Of a DNA stretch of 36,959 nucleotides, positions 1 to 6,593 are shown piece by piece. The notes under the pieces are model-generated. The model did no database searches. It saw nothing but the letters and a program-made list of their open reading frames with translations, and had not been told where the DNA came from. A program made the translations under genes and the position numbers. Positions within the stretch are counted from its first letter, which is position 1. Each line of letters begins with the position of its first letter. Origin of the DNA: an uncultured Ruminococcus sp. (GTDB taxonomy: Bacteria; Bacillota; Clostridia; UBA1212); contig CADAZX010000021.1 of the NCBI GenBank assembly GCA_902792515.1, forward strand, positions 1-36,959. Direction: 5' to 3'.

Positions 1-99
1 GTTTTATGTTGGCGGCATGAACGATTCCGCGAAGCGGTCAAGTGAGGGCCGCAACATAAAATGCGGCTTCGGGGTCGCGCACGCAAAAATAGCTATTAA
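1..99 (-). repeat. Left copy of structured interspersed repeat (cut by window edge)
   Basis: Read on the minus strand, this stretch matches 35246-35350 on the plus strand. Both begin TTAATAGCTATTTTT, share GCGCGACCCCGAAGC and share the core CTCACTTGACCGCTTCGCGG. A long hairpin surrounds the core, with arms at 2-16 and 48-61 in plus coordinates. The arm sequences differ from the right copy, yet still pair. Homology ends at 99 on the trxB side; the other end lies outside the window. No ORF is present. Confidence 0.8.
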
Positions 100-284
100 C
101 TCAGCATTTACTAGAAGCATTACCTGACCGGTTGTAACCGTTTGATTGTCTGGTTCGGAGAACCGTTCCTCCGGGATGGCTCTCCGAATTTTGTCTGAAA
201 AGTTAAGCGGTCGGCGCGGCTTGGTTTTGTGAAGACGCCTGCCCGGGCCGTTTACGGAAACGGATTTTTGATGAGGTTTAGATT
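100..284 (+). promoter_or_regulatory. trxB leader with alternative hairpins
   Basis: This gap holds no gene. Two hairpins cannot form together. One pairs TTCGGAGA (154-161) with TCTCCGAA (181-188) and is followed by TTTT, so it resembles an intrinsic terminator. The other pairs GGTTC (152-156) with GAACC (160-164) and uses part of the same left arm. This is compatible with an attenuator ahead of the gene at 285, but no known riboswitch or T-box consensus was recognised and no promoter is clear. Confidence 0.35.
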
Positions 285-1199
285 ATGTACGACGTTATTG
301 TTATCGGCGGAGGCCCCGCGGGGCTGACTGCGGCGCTTTACTGCCTGAGACTCGGGAAGACCGCGCTCGTCATCGAAAAAGAGAGCTTTGGCGGGCAGAT
401 GACTTTTTCCCCAAAAATAGAGAATTATCCGGGTTTTTTGTCGATCTCCGGAAACGAGCTCGCGCAGAACATGGTCGAGCAGGTTGCCGAGCAGGGCGGG
501 TCGCTGGCGATGGAGGAGGTCCTAAGGATCGAGAACAGCCGCGCCGACGACGTGAAGGTTGTCGTTACCGACTGCGGCGCGTATGAGGCGAAGGCCGTGA
601 TCATTGCGGTAGGCGTCAGGCACAGGCTGCTGAACGTTCCGGGCGAGGAGCTTTTCCTCGGCGACGGCATCTCTTTTTGCGCGATCTGCGACGGCGCGTT
701 CTACGAGAACCGCGAGGTGGCTGTCATCGGCGGCGGCAACTCGGCTCTCCAGGAGGCGGTTCTGCTCTCCAAAACCTGCAAAAAGGTCACGATCGTCCAG
801 AACCTCGACTTCCTGACCGGCGAAAAGAAGCTCCAGGAGATCCTCGAAAACGCCCCGAACGTCGAGATCCTTCTCGGCTACGTGGTCGACCGCATCAACG
901 GCGACTCGGCCCTCCGCGGCCTCGACATCAAAAAAGAGGCTACCGGCGAGATCAAAACGCTCAACGTCGACGGAATTTTCACCGCGATCGGCCTCGAACC
1001 CGTTAACGGCAACTTCACGAACGTCGCCGAACTCGACAAATTCGGCTACATCGTGGCGGACGAAAACGGCGACACGCGCACCGAGGGAATTTTTGCGGCC
1101 GGCGACTGCAGAACAAAAAAGGTCCGCCAGGTTTCCGCGGCGTGTTCCGACGGCGCCTGCAGCGCGATCGCGGCGTGCAACTACATCGACAGGAAGTAA
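285..1199 (+). CDS. trxB: Thioredoxin reductase (FAD/NADPH)
   Basis: A cytoplasmic flavoprotein expected to pass electrons from NADPH through FAD to thioredoxin or a similar protein. The 304 residues match the usual TrxB length. The N-terminal FAD motif is GGGPAGLTAALY near residue 8. The redox pair lies in FCAICDG (Cys132 and Cys135). The NADPH-binding Rossmann motif follows at VIGGGNSALQEA (about 147-158), and the C-terminal FAD motif GIFAAGDCR with downstream VRQ completes the fold. A weak GAGG at 273-276 sits 8 nt before the ATG. The gene stands alone: no thioredoxin gene is adjacent, so the physiological partner cannot be told from context. Family assignment is firm; the exact substrate is not. 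Confidence 0.93.
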   Translation: MYDVIVIGGGPAGLTAALYCLRLGKTALVIEKESFGGQMTFSPKIENYPGFLSISGNELAQNMVEQVAEQGGSLAMEEVLRIENSRADDVKVVVTDCGAYEAKAVIIAVGVRHRLLNVPGEELFLGDGISFCAICDGAFYENREVAVIGGGNSALQEAVLLSKTCKKVTIVQNLDFLTGEKKLQEILENAPNVEILLGYVVDRINGDSALRGLDIKKEATGEIKTLNVDGIFTAIGLEPVNGNFTNVAELDKFGYIVADENGDTRTEGIFAAGDCRTKKVRQVSAACSDGACSAIAACNYIDRK

Positions 1200-1227
1200 A
1201 CTTCGGCAAGTATTGCCCTCCGCGCGC

Positions 1228-1312
1228 GAATCTGTTTGCACACTTATATGAATCTGTTTGCGCGGTCGTTTATGCGAATCTGTTTGCGCGTGTCGCGAAA
1301 ATGGGCTATAAT
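1228..1312 (+). promoter_or_regulatory. Promoter with three direct repeats
   Basis: The 12-mer GAATCTGTTTGC occurs at 1228-1239, 1250-1261 and 1276-1287, with start-to-start spacings of 22 and 26 bp. A perfect -10 TATAAT lies at 1307-1312. With 17-bp spacing the -35 would be TTGCGC (1284-1289), a poor match that overlaps the third repeat. This arrangement fits an operator array at a weak -35, controlling the lipoprotein gene downstream. Confidence 0.55.
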
Positions 1313-1357
1313 AATTGAGCATTGACTAAAACTACGGTTTACCGGAGAATGAAGCAG

Positions 1358-1951
1358 ATGAGAAAAATCGGAACCAAAACGAAATACGTTCTCGCGGCGG
1401 CGATAGTTCTTTCGCTGGCGCTTGTCTGCCTTGCGATTTTTGGAGCGTGCAGAGTGAAACCAGACAAACCCGTTACGACGCCCGCACCCGGCGAAAACAC
1501 CGCCGCACCCGGGCCGATTCCGACAAATCAGGGCGGAATTACATTTCCGGACGACGAGGTCACCGACCCGCCTGTAAAAACAGACGCACCGGCAACCGGC
1601 ACTACGGCTGAAACGACCGGAACGCCGGCTCCTACCGGAAGCGACCCGACCGACGTTCCCGCGACGCCGACTCCGGATGCAGGAGAACCGACCGCAGCAC
1701 CTACGGGTTCGAACCACGAGACAGAGGCCCCCGCGACCGGAACGCCCGACATCCCAGACATTCCCGTCGAAAGCCCGACTGTTACGCCGGACAACGAAAC
1801 CGATCCGCCCGCAACATCCGGCGACACCGCGACGCCCGGCAACACGGAAGCCGGTGAAACTCCAACCGACCCGGGCACTCCCGAACCCACCGAAGAGACT
1901 CAGCCAACCCCGATTCCGGGCGTTATCGAGCTGCCGGAAATTCCGATTTAA
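1358..1951 (+). CDS. Pro/Thr-rich putative lipoprotein
   Basis: A 197-residue exported protein of unknown function. I chose the ATG at 1358 because GGAGA (1344-1348) sits 9 nt upstream; the ATG at 1349 directly abuts that site, and a TTG at 1322 is in frame but has no ribosome site. A short basic start is followed by a hydrophobic segment ending FGAC, a possible but imperfect lipobox (Phe rather than Leu at -3), so it may instead be a plain membrane anchor. Everything after is low-complexity Thr/Pro/Glu/Gly, typical of extended wall-spanning linkers, with no globular domain at the end. It may be a spacer or stalk protein, or the remnant of a longer surface protein that has lost its functional head. 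An intrinsic terminator follows, so it is probably a single-gene transcript. Confidence 0.6.
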   Translation: MRKIGTKTKYVLAAAIVLSLALVCLAIFGACRVKPDKPVTTPAPGENTAAPGPIPTNQGGITFPDDEVTDPPVKTDAPATGTTAETTGTPAPTGSDPTDVPATPTPDAGEPTAAPTGSNHETEAPATGTPDIPDIPVESPTVTPDNETDPPATSGDTATPGNTEAGETPTDPGTPEPTEETQPTPIPGVIELPEIPI

Positions 1952-1985
1952 AATGTTGGTAAGCCGCTTTCTTTTGCGGAAATCG

Positions 1986-2020
1986 AAAAGATGCCTTTCC
2001 TTGCGAGGGGCGTCTTTTTT
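1986..2020 (+). terminator. Intrinsic terminator
   Basis: AAGATGCC pairs with GGCGTCTT (one G-T wobble) and a run of six T follows. It lies about 35 nt after the stop of the Pro/Thr-rich gene. Confidence 0.7.
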
Positions 2021-2121
2021 GTTTCAATTCCGCTTATTGCACTGCCGGCCTTCACTAAAATGCATTTTGTTTCACAAATGTGCAAAATAAACGGCTTTGC
2101 GGCTTTGCGGCGTGATTTCGG

Positions 2122-2150
2122 TTGACTTTCGCGCGCGCGTATTATAGAAT
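2122..2150 (+). promoter_or_regulatory. Sigma-A-type promoter
   Basis: TTGACT (2122-2127), a 17-bp spacer, then TAGAAT (2145-2150). It precedes the large secreted protein gene. The leader contains a small hairpin of GCCTT and AAGGC around a CGGA loop near 2169-2184, and the tandem 8-mer GGCTTTGC lies just upstream of the promoter at 2093-2108. Confidence 0.75.
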
Positions 2151-2224
2151 GGTATAAACGAAAGTGCGGCCTTCGGAAAGGCGGCCGCCGAAACGAAAAT
2201 CGAAAACACGGAGGGATTTTCTAA

Positions 2225-4666
2225 ATGTTTAAAAAGAATTTAGCATTAGTACTCGCAGTGTGCATGCTTTTCTCGATGGTCATTTTGACCAACGTTGGGA
2301 GCGTGTTCGCGGGAAATACTGAGACACTGGACTTGACCGCTCAGGGCTATGCCAATGCGGCAGAGGTCTCAGAAGTGGAAGGCTCCTATTTTACTGTAGA
2401 GTTTAACAAGGGATCTAATACAAACCAGCCCAAGTATTACACATCAGGCAATGCAGTCAGAGTCTACGGCGGGTGCACCTTCACCGTATCGAGCGAACTG
2501 ACATTCAGCAAAGTTGAGTTAACCTTCGGGTCGGGCGATGGAACAAATGCAATAACGACCGATTCCGTGACCTATACAAATGGGACTTGGGAAGGCAACT
2601 CCACAACATCTCTTACATTCACGGTTGGCGGAACTTCTGGAAACAGAAGAATAGCGAAGATTAAGGTAACCTTCGATTCCGAATTGGAAATAGAAGAACC
2701 TAGCCCGTTTGTAAAACCCACGACTCCTGAAGACATCGTCAATGCGGCTTACGCCCTTGCACCCGGCGCTACCCTTGAGAAGGGACCCTACACGCTCACG
2801 GGTGTAGTTACCGCTATTAATGAGGCATATAATTCGCAGTTTTCGAACGTCACGGTAACAATTGTGGTCGGAAACATGACAGACAAGCCCATCCAGTGCT
2901 TTAGAATGAAGAACGGTGCCGGCATTACCGGCGGTGAAGGTGTTGAAGTAGTTAAAACAGGCGACACGATCACCGTTACGGGAGAGCTTGTGAATTATGT
3001 AAAAAACAACGTTTCGACAATAGAGTTCGATGAGGCATGCACTCTTGACTCACTTGTTCCCGGAGAGACTCCGTTTGTAAGGCCTGAGACTCCCGAGGAT
3101 ATCGTTGATGCCGCATATAACCTTCCGCGTAACGCAACACTCGAGGGCGGCACATACACTCTTGAAGGAAAGGTAACTGCCGTCGATACTCCGTACAGTT
3201 CAGAGCATAACAACGTTACCGTAACGATTGTTGTCGGCGACATGACGGACAAGCCGATTCAGTGCTTTAGAATGATCAACGGCAGCGACATTACGACCGG
3301 TGAAGGCGTTGAGGTAGTAAAGGTAAAAGACGTCATCACGGTTACCGGGACACTTATAAACTACAACGGAACCGTTGAGTTCGATTCCAATTGCACACTC
3401 GATGCGATTGAGCCTCACCAGCCGCATCACTACGAGACTCCTGCGGAAATTCTCGAGGCCGCCGCCGAACTTGCACACAACGAAGAACTTGAAGGCGGAC
3501 CTTACGAGCTCACAGGTAAGGTTACAAGAATCTTAACAGAATACAGCGCAGAGCATCTGAACATCACCTTCATGATGGAAGTGCTCGGTCAGGAAATCGA
3601 GGCGTACCGCATTAAAAATGCTGAGGGCGTTTTTGAGGAAGGTAAGGGCGTTGAGATTCTCGCTCCTAGAGATACTGTTACGGTCAAAGGCCAGATTAAG
3701 AAATACTACGATACCATAGAGTTCGTTGCGGGTTCCACACTTGAAGCTCTTGAGCACTCTTCCGCAAGAATTACGTACGCTTCGGTAATGCTCAGCGACA
3801 GCATCGCGGTCAATTTCAAGGTTGCCGAGAACCAAATCGAAGATGAAGACCTGGAGCCCGTTGTCACAGTAACGTTCAACGGCGAAACTTACGAGCTCAC
3901 CGGAACGCTTAAGAACGGCAAGTACGAGTTCATTTTCGCGAACCTCACCGCAGCCATGATGAACGACGAGATGCAGGTTCAGCTTAAGCTCAGGAGAAGA
4001 AACAGCGAAGATCCCGGAACAGTGACTGACGAGTTTACGTACAGCGTTGCGGAATACTGCTACAAAGCGCTTGAACTTTACAAGAACGATAAAACACTGA
4101 GAACTCTCCTTGTTGACCTCCTTATCTACGGCGAAAAGGCGCAGATCTACAAAGAGTATAAGACAGACGACCTCGTTACAAAGAATCTTACCGAAGAGCA
4201 GCTCGCATGGGCAACCGCGGAGGTTCCGGAGCTTACCAACAAAACCGAGATCGTTGACGGCGGAGACGGATCCATCGCGATTAAGGCGGCCGGTCTCAAC
4301 CTTACCGACGGAATTATTGTAAGAATCAAGATCGCCGCCGCAGACATTTACGATGTGGAACTTTCCGTTGACGACGGCGAATACTACATTCCGAGTGATA
4401 AGTTCATTCCCGCGGCGACTGAGGGACAGTACTACGCATTCTTCAGAATCGCGAACCCGACTCAGCTTGGAACCGTACACGAATTCACGTTCGTGAACGC
4501 CGATGACGAAGCTATCAGCAAAACGCTGAAATACAGTGCGGAATCCTACTGCGCGTCCATCCTCGAGAAGTGCGCTTCCGGCGCAATCACGGACGAAGCT
4601 CTTCAGGGCATCGTTGAGGCTCTCGCAAAGTACGCTTACTCGGTTAAGGCATACGCCTCCAACTGA
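2225..4666 (+). CDS. Secreted protein with three OB-fold-like repeats
   Basis: An exported 813-residue protein. The signal peptide covers about residues 1-29 and ends VFAG. Residues 31-155 look like a beta-sandwich. Three repeats of about 110 residues follow (roughly 165-277, 286-396, 403-509). Each begins TPEDIV- or TPAEIL-like, contains a GxYxLxGxVT strand, and ends with IEFD or VEFD plus CTLD. This pattern resembles small OB-fold domains found in secreted Firmicutes proteins. Residues 512-813 form a beta-rich C-terminal region often seen at the end of clostridial surface proteins, finishing with an Ala/Tyr-rich helix (ALAKYAYSVKAY). No catalytic motif or LPXTG signal is visible, so an adhesive or binding role is only an inference. 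GGAGGG lies 9 nt before the ATG. The 5' part looks more AT-rich than neighbouring genes. The small peptide gene follows after 41 nt, before any terminator. Confidence 0.75.
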   Translation: MFKKNLALVLAVCMLFSMVILTNVGSVFAGNTETLDLTAQGYANAAEVSEVEGSYFTVEFNKGSNTNQPKYYTSGNAVRVYGGCTFTVSSELTFSKVELTFGSGDGTNAITTDSVTYTNGTWEGNSTTSLTFTVGGTSGNRRIAKIKVTFDSELEIEEPSPFVKPTTPEDIVNAAYALAPGATLEKGPYTLTGVVTAINEAYNSQFSNVTVTIVVGNMTDKPIQCFRMKNGAGITGGEGVEVVKTGDTITVTGELVNYVKNNVSTIEFDEACTLDSLVPGETPFVRPETPEDIVDAAYNLPRNATLEGGTYTLEGKVTAVDTPYSSEHNNVTVTIVVGDMTDKPIQCFRMINGSDITTGEGVEVVKVKDVITVTGTLINYNGTVEFDSNCTLDAIEPHQPHHYETPAEILEAAAELAHNEELEGGPYELTGKVTRILTEYSAEHLNITFMMEVLGQEIEAYRIKNAEGVFEEGKGVEILAPRDTVTVKGQIKKYYDTIEFVAGSTLEALEHSSARITYASVMLSDSIAVNFKVAENQIEDEDLEPVVTVTFNGETYELTGTLKNGKYEFIFANLTAAMMNDEMQVQLKLRRRNSEDPGTVTDEFTYSVAEYCYKALELYKNDKTLRTLLVDLLIYGEKAQIYKEYKTDDLVTKNLTEEQLAWATAEVPELTNKTEIVDGGDGSIAIKAAGLNLTDGIIVRIKIAAADIYDVELSVDDGEYYIPSDKFIPAATEGQYYAFFRIANPTQLGTVHEFTFVNADDEAISKTLKYSAESYCASILEKCASGAITDEALQGIVEALAKYAYSVKAYASN

Positions 4667-4707
4667 CGGTTTAACTCACGGACAAATCAAAAATGGAGAT
4701 GACTGCT

Positions 4708-4842
4708 ATGAAGAACATCGAGAATAAAGAGAATTATGAGATCCCGGAAGTTTCCGTTGTGAAGTTCAAAACCGAGGACGTGCTCACAGTGAGCGGCGGC
4801 GGAGACGGAATCGTTCTTCCTGACGACGAGATTGAAGGCTAA
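4708..4842 (+). CDS. 44-residue peptide of the Y-x-x-P-E / DVLTxSGG type
   Basis: A small gene with GGAG at 4694-4697, 10 nt before the ATG, and a strong terminator after the stop. The product begins MKNIENKENYEIPEVSVV, continues KFKTEDVLTVSGGG and ends in an acidic tail (LPDDEIEG). There is no signal peptide or membrane segment. From memory, short peptides with a Y-x-x-P-E start, an acidic ED or DD followed by VLTTSGG-like residues, and an acidic or Gly-rich tail recur in gut Clostridia, often near surface proteins, with no settled role. The Gly-Gly stretch after a conserved leader-like half resembles a peptide precursor cleavage site, but no modification enzyme or peptidase-transporter is nearby. 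It shares a transcript with the 813-residue secreted protein. Confidence 0.7.
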   Translation: MKNIENKENYEIPEVSVVKFKTEDVLTVSGGGDGIVLPDDEIEG

Positions 4843-4875
4843 AGGACGAAAACGTTGAGAAATAATTAAAAGGCG

Positions 4876-4918
4876 GCGCGGCCCTTGGAAAGATTTAAAG
4901 GGGCCGCGCTGTTTTTGT
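4876..4918 (+). terminator. Strong intrinsic terminator
   Basis: GCGCGGCCC (4876-4884) pairs perfectly with GGGCCGCGC (4901-4909) and a T-rich tail follows. It closes the secreted-protein/small-peptide transcript. Confidence 0.85.
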
Positions 4919-5022
4919 TTGTTTGCCGGAGGACTGCGAGGGACTGCGGAGTGAGCGGGGGATTATTTCCCGGGGAAATGCTTAAAGAACCCTAAAAGAA
5001 GGGGCGGAGAGGGGCGTCGGTA

Positions 5023-5051
5023 TTGAAAAAGGGCGGCGTTTTTGGTACAAT
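5023..5051 (+). promoter_or_regulatory. Sigma-A-type promoter ahead of tandem-repeat leader
   Basis: TTGAAA (5023-5028), a 17-bp spacer, then TACAAT (5046-5051). Transcription would start about 5058 and run straight through the 23-nt repeat array, making the array the 5' leader of the glycosyltransferase transcript. The stretch 4919-5022 upstream holds no gene or other recognisable signal. Confidence 0.65.
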
Positions 5052-5060
5052 TTATAGTGG

Positions 5061-5219
5061 CGGAATGCCGGTGCATTTGCGGCGGAAGGCTTGGCGCGTT
5101 GGTGGCGGAAGCCGAAAGCATTTATTGCGGAAGGCCGGAAGCGTCTGCGTCGGAAGGCCGGAAGCGTATGCAACGGAAGGCCGGAAGCGTCTGCAACGGA
5201 GGGCCGGAAGCATTTGACG
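5061..5219 (+). repeat. Tandem 23-nt repeat array (seven units)
   Basis: Units start at 5061, 5083, 5106, 5128, 5151, 5174 and 5197, each 22-23 nt and each beginning CGGAA or CGGAG, with GGCCGGAAGC in the better-conserved later units. An eighth partial unit runs into the ribosome-site region. Units are contiguous, so there are no spacers as in CRISPR. The unit is not a multiple of three, so the array is unlikely to be coding. Confidence 0.9.
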
Positions 5220-5271
5220 CGGAAGGAGTTCCGCGGAGACGACAAGAGAAGAGGAAGGCGGTGCGGCTTTT

Positions 5272-6369
5272 TTGAAAACGGTTATACTTATTCCCGCATA
5301 TAAACCGGAGGAGAGTTTTGTAGACTTTTCGGAGCGGCTGATTGCGCGCGGTCACCGGGTGGTGGCTGTGAACGACGGCAGCGGCGAGGAGTTTGACGGG
5401 ATTTTCGAGCGGGTTGAGGCGATGGGCGTGACGGTGCTCAGGCACGACGTCAACCGCGGGAAGGGCCGGGCGCTCAAAACCGGCTTCGGGTATATCGTTG
5501 AGAGCGAAAAAGACACCGACTTCGTGGTTACCGCGGACTGCGACGGCCAGCACAAAATCGAGGATATCGAGCGGTTAATTGCCGCAGAAGAGGAAAATCC
5601 CGGCGCGTTCATTATCGGCGGTCGTTTCAGAGACAAGTCCGTCAAGGTGCCGCTCAGGTCGCGGATCGGAAACGGTATCACAAGGCTGCTTTTCCACGTC
5701 GCGACAGGCATTAAAATTCATGACACGCAGACGGGGCTGAGGGGCATTCCGGCGGCTCTTTTCGACGAGATGCTCAAGACCAAGGGAGAGCGGTACGAGT
5801 ACGAGATGAACATGCTGCTCGGGCTGCGCGACTGGGGCTGCGAGTACATCGAGCTGCCGATCGAGACCGTTTACATCAACGACAACGCCGGCTCGCACTA
5901 CTCGGTTTTCCGCGATTCGATGAGGATTTTCGGGCAGATTTTGAAGTTTACCGCGTCGTCGCTGTTCTGCTTTTCGGTGGACTACATTTTGTTCATCGTG
6001 TTCAGCACATGGGTTTTCGCGGACGGCGACAAAAACCTCGCCACGCTGACGGGCCTTACCGGGAACAACGTTTTCGTAACGCTGCTCGAATCGCTTTCGC
6101 TGTCGTACATTTGCGCGCGCGTCATCAGCGGGACCCTGAACTACACGCTCAACAGGCGGCTCGTTTTCAAAAAGGGAACGAAGTCGTCGGCGCTCAAGTA
6201 CTTCATTCTCACGGTCGTGATCATGCTCGCGGGGTCGCTGCTCACCGGTCTGATGATCAAATACATCGGCTGGCCGGGATTCGTTTGCAAGATCATCGTG
6301 GACTTCGTTCTGTACTTCGTGAACTACTACTTCCAGCGCGAATGGGTGTTCAGGAAGAAGCGAAAATGA
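5272..6369 (+). CDS. GT2 glycosyltransferase fused to GtrA-like membrane domain
   Basis: A 365-residue membrane protein predicted to move a sugar from a nucleotide donor to a polyprenyl phosphate, feeding surface glycan assembly. Residues 1-215 are a DPM1-like GT2 domain starting KTVILIPAYKPEE, with the metal-binding Asp89-x-Asp91 in TADCDGQH and the family motif DTQTGLRG near 151. Residues 225-365 hold four hydrophobic segments of GtrA type ending FQREWVFRKKRK. The start is a TTG: no ATG or GTG fits, and homologous proteins begin exactly at this KTVILIPAY. A loose AGGAAGG lies about 14 nt upstream. It heads a block with the flippase and aminotransferase genes, although a terminator lies between it and them. 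Confidence 0.85.
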   Translation: MKTVILIPAYKPEESFVDFSERLIARGHRVVAVNDGSGEEFDGIFERVEAMGVTVLRHDVNRGKGRALKTGFGYIVESEKDTDFVVTADCDGQHKIEDIERLIAAEEENPGAFIIGGRFRDKSVKVPLRSRIGNGITRLLFHVATGIKIHDTQTGLRGIPAALFDEMLKTKGERYEYEMNMLLGLRDWGCEYIELPIETVYINDNAGSHYSVFRDSMRIFGQILKFTASSLFCFSVDYILFIVFSTWVFADGDKNLATLTGLTGNNVFVTLLESLSLSYICARVISGTLNYTLNRRLVFKKGTKSSALKYFILTVVIMLAGSLLTGLMIKYIGWPGFVCKIIVDFVLYFVNYYFQREWVFRKKRK

Positions 6370-6392
6370 ACGGTGCGGCGTGAGATGCGCAA

Positions 6393-6420
6393 GTGCCCTG
6401 CGGAAAACGCGGGGCTTTTT
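6393..6420 (+). terminator. Intrinsic terminator
   Basis: GCCCTGCG (6395-6402) pairs with CGCGGGGC (6408-6415) around GAAAA and five T follow. It lies 23 nt past the glycosyltransferase stop. Confidence 0.8.
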
Positions 6421-6440
6421 ACTCAAAAAAGACGGCGGGA

Positions 6441-6540
6441 TTTCCGGGAAAAAACGGAATTTCCGGGAAATAACTGAAATAACCGGAGAATCCACCGGAT
6501 TTCCGGGAAATATCGAAAACAACCGGAGACTGCCGGGAAA
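6441..6540 (+). repeat. Phased palindromic repeats (TTTCCGGGAAA)
   Basis: The near-perfect palindrome TTTCCGGGAAA occurs at 6441, 6460 and 6500, with a variant (CTGCCGGGAAA) at 6530. The steps are 19, 40 and 30 bp, close to whole helical turns. AACCGGAGA repeats at 6481 and 6521, so part of the region is a degenerate 40-bp tandem duplication. It fills the gap before the flippase gene and could be a protein-binding array. Confidence 0.75.
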
Positions 6541-6593
6541 TGCTAAGGCGTAAGCGGAGAATATTGACAACAATCACCGGATCGGACGGCTAA

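Noticed and set aside
1..99. Integron attC site
   Set aside because: Variable arms around a conserved core recall attC, but there is no cassette array, no integrase and no RYYYAAC/GTTRRRY ends.
1322..1357. TTG start for the Pro/Thr-rich lipoprotein
   Set aside because: No ribosome site upstream; the ATG at 1358 has GGAGA at proper spacing and gives a normal signal segment.
5061..5219. Possible CRISPR array
   Set aside because: The repeats are directly contiguous 23-nt units without unique spacers, and no cas gene is present; the same applies to the arrays at 15481, 22945 and 25804.
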